Shown: positions 13,701 to 25,661, numbered from the stretch's first letter. The stretch is 64,000 nucleotides of DNA from Dysidea avara (GCF_963678975.1 NC_089276.1:18977272-19041271); one strand, 5' to 3'. Numbers and translations: made by a program. Notes: generated from the letters alone by a model not told the origin.

Positions 13701-16700
13701 GCTGACAACGAAGCGAAATGGATACTTCACTTTTCAGATGATAATTTGTAGCTGGGGTACATGGTGCCATTTGATGCGGTATGCGTGGGTTCACCAGTTT
13801 TATTTTACAAAAAATGTTAACAAACAAGTACACAAAGAAAGTTGGAATTTTCAACTAGAATAGGGACCATAACACATCAATAAAAAGTACTAAAACAAGC
13901 TGGAGTAGTGCACAAAATTAAAACAATAAGAAGTGTTACATCCCTACTATGCTCAAGATACCATAATGAAATGCATAGTAGGGTTGTAACACTTCTTATT
14001 GTTATACTGTGATTTAATATCGTGCACTACTCCAGCTTGTTTCAGTACTTTTATCAATGTGTTATGGTCTCTACTCTAGTTGAAAATTCCAATTTTTTTG
14101 TGTACTTGTTAGAGTATTTCACTACAAAGTGACTGTTCTATTAGAGAGTAATTTATGGAGCTATGTACAATGCTTTATTGCAGTTTCCACTAAGTGCTTT
14201 ATTAGGGAGTATCAATCTATTTTCATGGAATAGGCCAGCTTCATGTAAGGGAAAGCATTTTAATTGATCTTTTAATTGTGGTTATGCAACCACTGAATGC
14301 TGTGGTTAGTCGTAAAAATGTACAGAAACCATTGGGAAACGGACAACCATGGACACAAAATCTATTGTCACATAGAATCTTATGGAAATATCCAAGCTTT
14401 TAAAGCAGCACTATAAACTACATTGATTTCTAAGACGCCCTGTGGTGTTTGTCTGCTGTAAATACGCTAAGCCACTAGTGGGTTATGAGCCAATAAAGGT
14501 TAGAATACGTGATGAAAATGTTTTCTTGAGACGAAACACACAAGCAGCTGCTTGTTATCCTTGTTTACCAGACATACAGTACAAGAACAAATCTTACAAT
14601 CACCTGGATAATGTATCTGGGCTCCCTGAACATGCTATAAACTTAGTTGGCCCATTGTGTTGATTCAGCATTTTCCTGTGAAGTGATTCACAATAAAGGC
14701 TTTTGTTGGAGTTCCTGCGTGATTTTCTGACTCTGAACTTACAAATATTAACTGTGGAAAGCCTTGTCTGGTAACGTTTCTAACTTCACCGCCCTATAAC
14801 TTAAGCGTCCTTCATCCTATTCACAGCGGACAACCACAAAACAAAAGAGAAATCAATGTAGTTTCTTTCCAAGTAGGATATACTGTATACTTTTTAAGTA
14901 ACCAAAATTTTACTGTCAGTTTATCATCGTTTTCCCAAAGGCTTCAATACATTTTTATGGGCATCCACAGCATCCAGTGGTTATGTAATAGACAATTAAC
15001 AATAATTGCAGTCCTAAGGCCTTACATGAAACTGGCCTACTAAGCTCCATAGTTTGAAACATCCACTTAATATGCCAGCATTATACTGGCATAGCACTCC
15101 ACCCTATTATGCTTTTTATTACGCTGGCATATTTTACGCAGGCCTACCAAAAAGTAGTGAAACAAGAGACAGATTGTATACATGAACAAATCCCTACTTC
15201 ATAATACAAATAATGTTCCAATGCATGAAACACATACATACATAAGAGATATGTACCTCAAAAGCTATACTGCGCCAAGGTATCAGGTTTTCATCACGTA
15301 CGACATCCATGTAAAAGTAGTAATATTGTGACTCTATACTGAAATAGCAGAAAAAAGAGCTACCACAACATAACATACACAGTGCATCCTTAGTTACATA
15401 TCCAAACCCTCAGGTATCCAAACACCTCATTATCTGAACATTTGTTCATTTAGACTATTTCACTGCTAGTGTGTGTGTTCTATTGGAGTACATGCAAATG
15501 TATACTCTATTCAAAGACCTCAGTGGAGAAAAAATAAAAAGTAGTGCAACAAGTGATATGAATGATCATAATACAATTTAGCTCTGGGGAAAAAATTCCT
15601 ACATTGGCATGCCATTTGTGTTTAATGTTAAAGTTGAGATGTGATATTTCAAGGGGCGTGGCCACCATGGCTTGTTTTCCCATGCTAGATCATTAATAGA
15701 GTGTGCAATGTAATTTGTCATGCTGGACATCATCTTCTTTGTACATTGAAACCACATGCAATTATCAAAGCATTAATTTACATTAGATGCCACAAATTAT
15801 TTGAAGTGCTTACACTACTGTAAGACTTATGTAGTAGATACTTGTAGCTGAACATGATCTAGTTGGACTTAAGCATGGCAACTGCCCCCCTAAATAAAGG
15901 AAAGGCAAGGCATAAAGAGTAGTTACTCATCAGAACCCTAAAAGGAACATGCCAGACATACTACTATATGGTATATCAATGGGCTTTATTAATCAAATTC
16001 ACTTTTCTGAACACTTTTGGAAACAAAAGTGTACGGATAACTGAGGATACACCACCCAAATTTTGAGGAACATAAACTACAGTATTTAGCAGGATTGTCA
16101 AGATTCTACAGAGAATCACACATATCAGTATTGCTGATTATAAGGATGAAAATTTTTAAGAATACTCACAAAATACACAACCCTTGAAACATGTGCTGCA
16201 TTTTAAAAATAATAGATAGGTAACCATGTCACAAATTAACTAGCATGTTTGTACCTTTCATAGCCTTTTCTTACAATGTCTGCAGCACTATAACTATACC
16301 ATGCTTGGTATGCCATTCCTGGGACCTCCTATTAAACAAACCTTGTATAGCTTATTACTACCAATAGGCAGGTAAAATACTCACAACATTGCTCTTAAAT
16401 AATGCCTCCTCCCAACCAATAGGAATCTTGCCAAGGGATAATATGTACTCAGCAATCTCCTTCTCCATTGCAGCGGTACCTGTGACAAAACAGTATATAC
16501 TAGCTACATAAAAAAAATTATAAAAATTATCCTTGATGGGAGCTAAGGCCACTTATTGTTAAATACATGTTTCAAATCTGCAATGCCAATGCAGGAAGGT
16601 AACTCATTATTCATTAATTATAAGTACCTGACTGTTTTATTGGAGTGAGTTGAATGCTCTATTAGAGTATCTCACTATCTCAATCTAAAGTAGTGAGTAA

Positions 16701-19700
16701 ATAAAGACCATTCCACTGACATTGAAGTGGGTCTTCCAGCAACTCCCACTCCCCTCTTCTATGAGTATGTTACAATCTTTAAGCATTTGGGTTATGAAAA
16801 CATCGGTGAAACAGTTTTCACAACTGTTCTATTAGAGAAAATGTCAGTAATTGTCTTCATGTTTAAAGGAACTACACTGGATAAGTGAAATTGTTCAGAT
16901 AACTGAAGCCCACTGATTTATACGCACAGCACTAGCTTCTTTCAATTACTCTGATAGTACAGTCATTTACTGTAATAGAAGGGTAATGACAAAATACTCT
17001 AATAGAACAGTCTTTTTTGGTGTCTGGATAACTGAGGTTCAGATAAGTGAGGATTTACTATAGCTAGTTCTGAAAAACAAAGAAAACTCCTCCAGAACTG
17101 TGTCTAGAATACATCTTTCAGCTAAACAATTACTAAAGACAATGCAACTACAGTGTACCTGTATTTGAGCAATCTATTAACCAATTAATACATAGCTACA
17201 AAGCGATGTGTATGTATCACTATAGCAACAGACCTTCTAGAGTACATCTATCAATAACTTCAGTCTCATCACTTCCCATGTGAAAGTATTGGTCTGGAAA
17301 TAAACTGACTAACTCATCAATCAGTTTTTTCAAAGTCTTCAAACTCTTTCCCTTCAAATAACAGACAAAAACGTTTACAAGAATACACGCCTGGGACAAG
17401 TGAAAGAGTATTCTGCATTGCTTCAATATAGGTAACTCAAATGTACATCTTACACACTATAAGCTGTCAGTTCAGTGAGCTAAAGGTGAACGTTATACTT
17501 ATCTATGGCTCTACCCACCTCAGGGTCATTGTAGATCTGTCTATTGTCATAGTTGCAGAACTCAATATGCTCACCAGCAAGTGGGCTAAGTCCCTTGGCA
17601 TGTCCACTGCATAAAACACACACATACATAAAGCAGGTACCACAACAGGCATTTTAATACCAAAGTACATTCCTCATGTAAAATTAAGAATAGCTAGGAC
17701 TATACTGTATGCAGTAAACATGGGCAAATGCACTAGAACCTTAAATCTACAGTTAGTTACAGATTATTTTTAATTTTTTCACAATTTTTAATTATGAATT
17801 GCGGCATGCATTCAATATACTATAATAGGCTGTTGGTAACAGTGATTCATGAATAATTTTCCCCTCAAAAATAATTCACTAAACAACTAGTATAAACTTA
17901 CAGACTTACGGTAGTTCAATTTCTGGGATAACTCTTATTCCTCTGTGTCTTGCATACTCTATAATATCTCTGATATCTTTCTTTGTATAAAACTGACCAG
18001 GTTTTAGGTGACCAGTGAGCTGGGGAAACCTGAAATGAATGTACAGTGTATCCCTTAAGGTGCTCACATAGGCAGGTTTCATTACTATTAAACAGTACAG
18101 TAGTACTGTTTAAGTAGGGATTGCCCAAAAGTGACGTGCGCCGCCAATATTTCCTCCTTTAAATATCATCCTAGAGAAATATTAAGAGACAAGAATCACC
18201 TTTGTAGAATAATATTAGTCAATCTAACATGTAACACAGCATTGAAAACAAGAAAACACTTACCAGTGAGCGGATAAAGATTTTTTAAATTGTCAAAACT
18301 CAAAATTTAGTCTGCTTCACTGCCTCACTGCCTCACTGACCACATTCGCAAGCCTAGAGGCCAAACGAAGCAGTGCACGGCCACCATTTTACACCACAAT
18401 AACAAACTCACCACTGGGATGTGCCTTTTGGGGTTCTGACGAGTGTAGGCCCTCTGCGCCTTGTCTTTTCTTTTATCTTCAATCAGGCTGTTTGTCTTCT
18501 TCTTCATCCATGAAACCATACTGAGGCATTAATTTTCTGTATCAACACTTTCTTTCAGCAGCATATATAGACATCACAGAATTTATTTATTTCAGAGCTG
18601 GATTTCAGAAGCACTTCAGTCCCGGTGCTACTATAAGAAACATACTAGCTAGATATCTGCAAGTTCGCGATTGGTATCCCGTTCACGATAGGTATGCGAC
18701 CACAGCTTTCAATTAAAGATCTAGATGGACTAATAGCGATAGAGGATGGAGACCACACCTGCTTAACAATCCAACTGTTTACTTAACAGTAAACATGATG
18801 ACCTCACAACTTATTGGTCTAGCTAGCTGCACACCCCTTGGCTGACTCAAGATATATACTCTATACAACAGTCACTCTAATACAGCAGTCACAAGTTACA
18901 TTGTAGCTAGCTGTGTTACAACAAAAACTAAACAAACTAGTATTTTTTTTAAATTCTTAATTTAAAAATGAAGTAGGGATCTATGCAATAAAAAGTAGTG
19001 AAACAAGAGATGAATGATGATATTACAGCATAGCTCAGTGGGAAAGTCCCTACTTTGGCATGCACATTAGCTATAACAAGTATTTTGCACAATGCCAAAG
19101 TAGGGACTTTCCCACTGAGCTATGTTGTAATATCATCATTCATCTCTTTTTCTACTACTTTATATTTTGCATAGATCCCTACTTCATTTTTAAATTATTT
19201 TTTATAAAATGCTAGTTTATTACAACACTTACACTTCACTCTCTACACTGTATCTGCAATAGTCACTGAGGTGAAAATGAAACACATTCATCTTAAGGTA
19301 ACTCAGTGAGTCTAACAGAGCAAACACTAATTCTTTAGGAGCAAATCTTCGTCTGAAAGAAAATATAAGAGCATCCATATAATGATAGTTAAGAGCATCA
19401 AATGAGTTTGTATCCACATTATACAGATACTAATAATACATACGTAATTCTAATAGAGAGTATTTTGGCAGTTTCAATATACACTACCCCAAAATTACGA
19501 TCACAAAGGTAATCTGGTTTGCAAAAATCACCCCGTTTCAAAAATTAATTTTAGAAACTTAAAACCCCATCTCTTTTCAATTAATAAATAGATTAATTGA
19601 TAAAAATACTACTCACCCAGCATCTAGCAACAAGCCACGATGTCTATACATGGGGTAATCCTTGATGTGAACTTGTGAGTATGAAATACAAGAGTGGTTG

Positions 19701-22376
19701 AAGAATAATTGTGAAATGGTCTCCAATCCATAACTAAAATGCAAGCAACACAAATTAAGAGTGCACAATGTGTGTTCTATTAGAGTTGCAGTTTTAGTTA
19801 AGAGCAAAAAGTTGACTAAATGACCCTTGTAAAATATTCAACTATGCTAAATATACATCATCTCCTTTCGACAGTAACAATAAATACAATAACTGATCTT
19901 TCTGCAATGCTCATAGGTGCTATTTCTCTATGCAGCAATGACCCCACCCTATAAACACACATTTGTAATTTATGTGTACAACACACCTAAACACACACAC
20001 AACACACAAACACACTCCAGCAGTAGCAGCACATGAACTGGGTTATTTGAATTCATCTATGCAATGCACTAATAATTCATGTACAGTAGATATGCAAATT
20101 TGTGCAGTAGTGTGTGCACATGCACACAGGGGCATAGCCAGAACCCGGGCCACCCGGGCCCAGGCTCAGGCATCAATAATTTGAGATACTCTAATAGAGC
20201 AGTCAGATCGAGATACTCTAATAAATCAGTCACAGTATTCAGAGCAGTGTAGATGTAGTTATAAATAAGGAGGTGTAGTTAGTGGAGGGGAGATTAGGGG
20301 CGTAGCCGGGGGTGTTCGGAATATGGTTCGGACGACCCCCCCCCCCCCCCCCCCCCCCGGCAGAATTCTTTAAAACTAAAAATCACATCAAATCTTACAA
20401 CCCAGGAGCTCCCTGGTTGTTACTTTGCACACTAGCACTTCTCTGTACTACTCTTGAGGGTCGCATTGCATTAATGCTGAACTATTGCAAATCATCGAGA
20501 TCTACTGCATCACGTGATCAGTAGTGCACGTGATTCATGGTGGAAATGGCAAAGGACTGTTGACTGATTGAGGCAGACATACTACAAGGCAGCAGCTACG
20601 ACAAACTCGAGTGGTCGTGTTATACATGTGTCAGGTGAGCACAAACTGTGAACAGTTAATGTATATTTATCTGATGAATGGTTTGTTTGTCACATGTTTC
20701 GGGCACGTGATGTCTTGAATATATTGGAGTACAAGCCAAGTCTACTGACCATCAACAGGAGGACCGACCGAGAATCATGTATACCTGGAAGAAGTATTGC
20801 CAACTAAGGGACTCGAGTGTGGAGGTTCCCGTGTTAGAAAAATTGAAGTTGGCTGTCTGGAAGTGAAGATTAAGTTAGTATAAGCTAGCTACAATAGGTT
20901 TATAGTTTCTATAAGCTGCATAAACAGCAGTGTGTAGGTTTTAGCTAGCTACATGCACAAACGGCACCTTTAATGTTGCTGCCTAAGGATCATTTTCGTT
21001 CAGACGTGGTCTAGGGGGAAGCACCTAGGTCTTCAACCCAAACATTCTACTTGACATCTGACACCTCCAAGAAAATCCTGGATACCCTCATAGAAATTCT
21101 GTCAGTAGGTAGTAACTTTTTGGTCTTGAGGTTACAGCTAGGCCCTGGCATCACCAAAAGCCTGGCTACGCCCCTGCATGCACGTACCTAAACTTCTTAG
21201 AGGATCCTTGTTCCCAACCCTCCACAGAGCTCACCTAGCAAAGAGTAACCCATCTACAAACCTATTTATTTGGCCAGGTAAGGAGAGTAGTAGGCACTAG
21301 GCAACAGACAATAGCAGGAATGTGGTCCGTGGAGGCAAAGGCTTTCCATCCTGTACTAAAGCGTGATCTTTAATTGGATCCTATAGTTGTTGGTTTTCAA
21401 GGAGAGAACCCTGACCTTAACTATGCATGTACTGCATGCAAACTATGACACCTGCAGACACATGTACACACTAGCATACAATCACAGTGCACGTGTACAT
21501 GCCACACAAACACATTAACTTACATGGCACCAAATGGTGAATTGGCAATAATGGTGACTTCTTTAATCTCACTACTGACTATGACCTCGTATTTTCTATC
21601 ACTATTGAGATCTTCACTATCATCTGATACAAGAACATTGATAGTGTTCAGTTCAACAGCCTTGTGGGTACACTGGCTGTGGTCGCCAATACTAAGTAAT
21701 AATTTATATTTCTCAACTGCAGTCTGAAGGACCTTAGAAGTTATGTTAACTTTAAACTTCACGTTACTACCAATATACATGGACACTTCTTCACTGGTTA
21801 ATGCTGAGGTGTGTCTGGGTAGTGGCCATATCAGAAAGGTATTAGTTTCTGGTGACTTGTCAAAGGAGATCTGCCATCCTGAGGTACCTACATGTACAAA
21901 GTAAAGCACAATGCAGAGCTGAATCAAATCACAAGAGGCAGTCACTTTCACACTGCTAGCTGAATCCAGGATCAAAGCTTTTGATCGTAACCTTGATCAC
22001 TTGATCCACCTACTATAGTCTACAGCCTTGATCACTTTGATAGTCACTTCGTAAAATTTCGCGTAGCATAAGTTTCGGAAAAACGATCGACGGATATCTT
22101 GATCGATTGACTCACTTCAAGAAAGCACATTGATTGTTTGATCCACTTTAAGAAAGCAAATCGATTGCTTGATTTGATTTTGCTCCCAGGATTCCAAGCA
22201 GTGGGATTCGCAGTGGATACAGTGACTGCTCGAGTACGTGACTGGCGCTTCAGAGAATATATATATATTAACTTACCTTCGTTACCTGGCAAAAAGTAAT
22301 AGTGCAAAAGAACTAGCAAAATAAGAATCGTGGCGGTAAAGCATCCAACTCTGATAATTCGGTACATTTTTCTCAT
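7763..22376 (-). CDS. GH20 beta-N-acetylhexosaminidase, 13 exons, 545 aa
   Basis: This enzyme should remove terminal beta-linked GlcNAc/GalNAc in the secretory or lysosomal pathway. Exons on the minus strand: 22376-22277, 21887-21524, 19733-19617, 19352-19233, 18029-17910, 17606-17519, about 17351-17234, 16479-16385, 16328-16255, 15338-15257, 8311-8144, 8082-7978 and 7849-7763. All have GT-AG borders and phases that join without a stop. The start gives a hydrophobic segment at residues about 9-29 (signal peptide or type II anchor). It is followed by the GH20 N-terminal domain (IWPLP motif), the barrel-start HRGLLLD, HFHLSD, VIPEIELPGHA, the catalytic pair in HMGSDETE, GWEEA, and C-terminal LGGELAMW and WPRG motifs. 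The catalytic Asp-Glu is kept, but the usual GGDE is GSDE and the usual HWH is HFH. The CRYSVES stretch after HLSD suggests a divergent GH20 subgroup rather than vertebrate HEXA/HEXB. Intron 10 (15256-8312) is about 7 kb of repeats. Confidence 0.9.
8410..8985 (+). repeat. Dispersed 0.6-kb repeat family, copy 1
   Basis: It lies in a hexosaminidase intron. It shares ordered blocks with the copies at 13165-13860 and 29905-30440: a CAGTATTGGTTAGG block, a TGTCCTC-TTTGTGTC block, a GTGTAA-GGGTGGAACATAGCTGA-type block, and a 3' block GATGCGGTATGCGCAAGTTC followed by ACCAGT. Open frames inside (up to 128 codons) are not conserved between copies, so I treat them as chance. Confidence 0.65.
9320..9920. 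mobile_element. Probable hAT-type MITE, about 600 bp
   Basis: The left end is CAGAGGCATATTTAGG at 9320 and the right end is its approximate complement, CCTGGATATGCCTCTG, ending at 9920. The immediate flanks share TATACT on both sides, which could be a shortened target duplication. There are no coding features. Confidence 0.55.
10090..10960. repeat. Repeat-derived sequence, partly the 0.6-kb family
   Basis: It opens with a GTAGTACTGTATAGCAGGGAT block like the termini at 13165 and 18090. It then shares AACAC-CATTT-ACACCACAA-AACAAACTC and CTTTTTGGGTTCTAAC blocks with the region at 18370-18445. Reading frames of 90-104 codons are not supported by splice structure or domain similarity. Confidence 0.45.
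11050..11190 (-). mobile_element. tRNA-derived SINE with the dispersed TATTAGAG motif
   Basis: On the minus strand, GGAGCGGTTCAGTGGTTAAGG (around 11157-11178) resembles a pol III A box, and GTTTGATCTC (11120-11129) resembles a B box, at tRNA-like spacing. About 30-40 bp further downstream comes GACTGCTTTATTAGAGTATC (about 11060-11080), a copy of the widely dispersed motif. I see no cloverleaf good enough for a functional tRNA, so a tRNA-headed SINE is the better call. A similar B-box-like GGTTTGAAACC followed by the same motif lies on the minus strand at about 36165-36245. Confidence 0.55.
11470..11745. repeat. Fold-back element, about 275 bp
   Basis: The inverted arms share AAATGGCTGCAATGATG, ATGCTAATAAACT, GTGAAATCAAAGGT and TCCACACAAAA blocks, with only about 15 bp between arms. 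The 119-codon minus-strand frame here runs through both arms and is an artefact of the repeat. A separate hairpin with GTGCCTGTGAGGAAA arms follows directly at about 11741-11803. Confidence 0.7.
11940..12165. repeat. Fold-back MITE family A, copy 1
   Basis: The arms contain GAGATGAATGATGGTATTAC, AGCATAGCTCAGTGGGAA and GTGAAAC blocks on the left and their complements on the right, closed by a short loop at about 12050. The same family is present at 18955-19200, and a half copy lies at 15530-15610. The outer ends are AT-rich TTTAAAAAT-type. Confidence 0.75.
12662..13085 (+). repeat. Dispersed repeat with paired TATTAGAG motifs
   Basis: It begins CAGGGGTGGATCCAGGATTT. It is homologous over about 400 bp to the region at 62045-62450. 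Shared blocks are AGAAGCTAAAGGTATTT, GATGTAGAGTGGTTTTAT, GTAGTT-AGCTA and a terminal pair of GACTG-TCTATTAGAGT motifs at 13023-13078. This shows that the motif pair can travel with a longer element whose 5' end is hAT-like. Confidence 0.65.
13165..13860 (+). repeat. Dispersed 0.6-kb repeat family, copy 2
   Basis: It opens with the palindromic ACAGTACAATAGTACTGTAT terminus and AGTAGGGACCACAAAGG. It continues through CAGTATTGGTTAGG, TGTCCTCCTTTGTGTCCCAT and GATGCGGTATGCGTGGGTTC followed by ACCAG. Both strands have broken frames of 67-82 codons that do not match a known protein. Confidence 0.65.
13845..14095. repeat. Fold-back element, about 250 bp
   Basis: The arms share CAAGCTGGAGTAGTGCAC, AACAATAAGAAGTGTTAC and ATAACACAT blocks in opposite orientation, with a loop at about 13965. 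The left end overlaps the 3' end of the 13165-13860 repeat, so the two may be parts of one larger insertion. Confidence 0.7.
14442..14663 (+). other. Unassigned 73-codon reading frame in a hexosaminidase intron
   Basis: An open frame with moderately protein-like composition is present (cysteine-containing, with a YEPIKVRI stretch). I do not recognise it, I see no paralogue in the window, and there are no convincing splice sites. It could be a relic of an insertion or chance. Confidence 0.2.
16855..17065. mobile_element. Decayed Tigger/pogo-type MITE with TATTAGAG motifs
   Basis: It is related to the well-defined element at 32680-32895. Shared blocks are GTTCAGATAA-TGAAG, CA-TGATTTATA, GACAAAATACTCTAATAGAA followed by CAGTC, and a right end GGTTCAGATAAGTGAGGA. 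The left terminus is too decayed to place exactly. Confidence 0.5.
18085..18480 (+). repeat. Dispersed 0.6-kb repeat family, partial copy
   Basis: It begins with ACAGTACAGTAGTACTGTTT and AGTAGGGATTGCCCAAAAG, and includes the CCATTTTACACCACAATAAC segment shared with about 10280. It sits in the intron upstream of exon 5 of the hexosaminidase. There is no supported coding. Confidence 0.5.
18955..19200. repeat. Fold-back MITE family A, copy 2
   Basis: This is the best-preserved copy of the family at 11940-12165. The arms carry ATGAAGTAGGGATCTATGCA, AAAAAGTAGTGAAACAAGAG, ATGAATGATGATATTACAGC and CTCAGTGGGAAAGTCCCTAC, with near-perfect complements, closing at about 19070. It lies 20 bp from the 3' end of hexosaminidase exon 4. 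Confidence 0.8.
20127..21176. mobile_element. Non-autonomous hAT-like element, 1,050 bp
   Basis: The left end is CAGGGGCATAGCCAG and the right end is CTGGCTACGCCCCTG, giving 15-bp inverted termini with one mismatch. The 8-bp flanks are CATGCACA (20119-20126) and CATGCACG (21177-21184), which is one mismatch. The interior holds a poly-C run at about 20337-20358 and a second GGGGCGTAGCCGG block near 20297, suggesting an older internal insertion. No transposase is seen. It lies in hexosaminidase intron 2. Confidence 0.8.
20337..20358 (+). repeat. Poly-C tract
   Basis: A run of about 22 C residues lies inside the hAT-like element at 20127-21176. Its length is likely to be unreliable in the assembly. 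Confidence 0.85.
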
Positions 22377-22439
22377 TGTTCCAATTAAAGCGCATTATGA
22401 AGTCACGGCGCTTATAATCAAGAGTGCAATTACTCTAAC

Positions 22440-22520
22440 AAATCATACTGGCTTTTTATTTGTTTATTTATTAAGGCTTTACAGCACAAGTGCTGAAGGT
22501 CTGTAAGACAGCTGATCCTA
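22440..22520 (+). repeat. Short repeat with GCACAAGTGCTGAAGG
   Basis: An ATTTATTA-GCACAAGTGCTGAAGG-TGTA segment is shared with about 59225-59260. It looks like the conserved tail of a dispersed element, but two short copies are not enough to classify it. Confidence 0.4.
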
Positions 22521-22923
22521 CAGCCTGTTTAAAGTTGTTACATAAAGTGTGCTTGAAAAACAATACTCTAATTTAGCATTCACTTTGGTGTTCAGATAAT
22601 CAGGGTTCGGATAACTGACTCTCCACTACCTTAAGCTATATGTATTGCCAGCATGCAGTTATCAATAGTTCATCAGATGGTTTACAACCCAATCTATGTA
22701 TGTAGCTATGCTTGCAAACAGCGTTGGAAGTGGGTCACACCTGTTGACCCACTCGACCCACAAACCAATGTGGATGTGACCCACTTCTGACCCAAATGAT
22801 AGTTTTTATATTTTTAATTGTATTGTAAAATGAGACATAAATTAAGATACAATTGAAAATCTGTAATTTACTAATTGATTGTACAAAAATCATTAAAATT
22901 GATAAGGTCTTGTCCATGTACAG

Positions 22924-23341
22924 TTAGATTATCCCTTTTCTAACAGCTTCATAAAAGACAACAGTGGATTCCACAGCATCATCCTTTAGGCGGTTCCTAT
23001 CTTTCCATGCAATACATCCTGCCCCACTAAAATGCCTCTCAGACTCAGCACTAGATGCTGGTATGACTAACACTTGCCGTGCCAAACAACTCAAAATCGG
23101 AAAGTTAAAGCTCTGCTGTCCCCGGATCAAACACTGACCTCACAGCATCAGGCTGCTGTAAATCTACAACAGTTATAGAGTTGTAATGTCGGAACTCTGC
23201 ATCAACATCAGCTTCAAAATCTGATACATGGTCACTACTTTTAGAAGTACCGGAAGCCACATTTCTATATTCAGCAAATGGGTCATATTTTGCCTTCTTG
23301 GTAGATGTTTCATTATCAGGGCATTCTGCTGTGGTTGTCAT
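22924..23341 (-). pseudogene. hAT transposase C-terminal fragment
   Basis: Two overlapping minus-strand frames (23341-23105 and 23130-22924) are offset by a frameshift. The downstream one contains LARQVLVIPASSAESERHFS and then RNRL, matching the hAT dimerisation domain pattern (LA-x-LxIPAxSxxSER-FS). The upstream one is an acidic linker. The conserved tryptophan pair normally preceding this region is not visible. The fragment is nonfunctional as it stands. Confidence 0.75.
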
Positions 23342-23844
23342 GTCTTCAAGGTCAATGAGTACAATTCAGTGCTCTCCCCACAAGACCTTTCCCATCCTGT
23401 ATTGATAGAGGTGGACAAACGGTGGCATGCACAATTAATGTGACACTTGGAGTTTGTTGCAGCTACCATGTTTGCACCTTTATCAGTGGCATGTGAGACA
23501 CACGATTTCAGCCTTCATATCATGACCGCTTGCTGATCTCACGATTTTCAATAAAATTTCCTAAGGCACACTAAATCTCCTTGATTTAAGCCCCAAAACG
23601 TCTTTGTAGCAGGTATCACGTGATCAGTTAATTAGAAAAGTGGGGCGCCTCTTATTTTGAACTGGTTGGTGGTTTCCAGTATTTTTACTGTGTCACAAGT
23701 CACTATGCTGTCAAACTCAATGAACTGAGCATTATTTGAAGGTGAGAAGAGATTCAGCACACATGGAAGGTGAAGAATAAGGTGAAATCCTACCAGTTGT
23801 GGTATTAGTACAAATGTTTATTGCTTAATTTCGGTTGTTGTGAG

Positions 23845-24944
23845 CAGGGGCGTAGCCAGCCAATATTTGATGGTTGGGCATGACATCAACTTAGTTAACT
23901 ACACACACGAGAAACACGCTCACTTTTATGTGAGACGGCATTATCAAAGAAAAACGAAAAGTGTATGCACGCATGGCCTACACCTACCTATGCTATAGTG
24001 TAAACAAATGCTGCTTGCATGCATGCAAACATTTACTAACTATATGCTATTCTATTAAACTTGTAGGGCAGGAATCCACCAATCGTCTTAGTCGAGCATC
24101 ACGTGACTTCAAACTGCTGAACCTAGATCTACAAGAACCAACAATGTAAACAGTTTATCACATATTTACTACAATCAACTGGCAGTATAGCTTACAGACC
24201 AACCACCAGTGATATGTAATGCTTTTTCAAGTAAACGCCACATGGCCCCAAATGAAGACCGGGGGCGCTAATTTATGAACTATATTGAATCTTATCACAA
24301 ATATCGGCATGCCAAGAAAGCTTCGTCCCAGACTTATTGTAAAGGATCTGGTGTAAACCACAACTCGGTTAATCAGTACAAATTGTGCACGTGACACTTT
24401 ATAATGACGTGACCTTTCCTCCATTTCCAGCTCCATTTGCATATGCCATTATTGTTATCTAGAAGAGTACGTTTTCCCATTTTCTTTCATCAGCAGTAAG
24501 TTAGGCTATACGGTACTTTCCTTATCAAAAAAATACGCTTAGTGACAAGTCCACTGAAACGAAATCTTTTGCTGCCAGCACCATCCACACTGAATCCTAC
24601 TGACGATTATCACTCACTGTGAATTAGATATACAGTTCGATAAATTTCGAATTTAAACCGCCAAGGAGCGTGGTACGTGCGGCTACATGAACTGTAATTA
24701 TAGGGACTTCCTCAGGGATTTTCCGAGTAATGGATCACGTGATAAACCATCTATCTCGATCTCTTCTTTGAAGTCATGATTCAACAAATGAGGTATACGT
24801 TTACGCTTTACAGTATTAAAGTTGGGTTGTTTTGTGTGCTGCTGTGAATCCTGGCATGAATCTTAAGCTACCTGTGATGGTTGGGCAAGAAACTGTGATG
24901 GTTGGGCAAATGCCCGCCCATGCCCACCCTTGGCTACGCCACTG
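23845..24944. mobile_element. Nested hAT-like element, 1,100 bp
   Basis: Its ends are CAGGGGCGTAGCCAGC on the left and TGGCTACGCCACTG on the right (complement CAGTGGCGTAGCCA). A perfect 8-bp duplication GTTGTGAG lies at 23837-23844 and 24945-24952. A GATGGTTGGGCA block recurs near both ends. It shares its terminal sequence with the element at 20127-21176 but not its interior. It inserted into the 22719-25825 hAT, so it is the younger of the two. No transposase is recognised. Confidence 0.85.
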
Positions 24945-25405
24945 GTTGTGAGGTGTACTTGTGCAAAAAATCTGACTAAATCCACTGCTGGATACTGATT
25001 ACTCAAGAAATGAGAGGTGATTTCAACGATGAATCACTGGTGAACCAGTACATCAACTGAGTTGAAATTGAAAGACTGATATCACGTGATTCAACGATGG
25101 AGCAAAGATAGTAGGTTCTTGTCATATAGCTAGTAGGCTAAGGCACAAAGACAGACCTCTCAACCTGGAAGCAGACCTGGTCGTGAGAAAGCCAGCCACC
25201 CATACCCCATGCAGCTGTGAAGCCTACCATCTTTATGATGGGGCTCATGCATATACATTTGTTTTAACAAAAAAAATGTTTAAAAGCACAACAACCAGCT
25301 ATGTGGGTGCAATACTGCTGTTTACTGCAGCTTATAATATCTCTATGCTACAGTGAGTGATTTTTCTTCCCCATTTGCCATTCTTTTATAAAGAAGACTG
25401 GACTT

Positions 25406-25661
25406 TCACACACTACAACAAGCAACACCACGTACTTGCTTATTCTTCACTGCCGGGATCCCAAACAAGACGAAACTGGTCCCAAGCACGACTCGAGCAC
25501 GACTGCCCTTCGACTTCTTGTTTAATAATCTTAAGAACCAACTCTCCCGACGCCACACGTTTTGTAACAGTTTGAGGCGATATGGTATCACACGGTTCAG
25601 AATGAATACCAGCAGATGGCGGCTCAGACGCAATGTTCAACAGTGCCGCTCCTTCGCGCAA
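25406..25661 (-). pseudogene. hAT transposase N-terminal (BED zinc finger) fragment
   Basis: A minus-strand frame contains SRAWDQFRLVWDPG and then, with a frame change, KNKQVRGVACCSVC. This gives the W-x-x-F and C-x-x-C spacing expected of a BED finger at the start of hAT transposases. The Cys-His second half is not preserved. Together with 22924-23341 it marks the transposase as minus-strand. Confidence 0.5.

Noticed and set aside
21524-21727. Plus-strand frame of 67 codons
   Set aside because: It is the antisense shadow of hexosaminidase exon 2.
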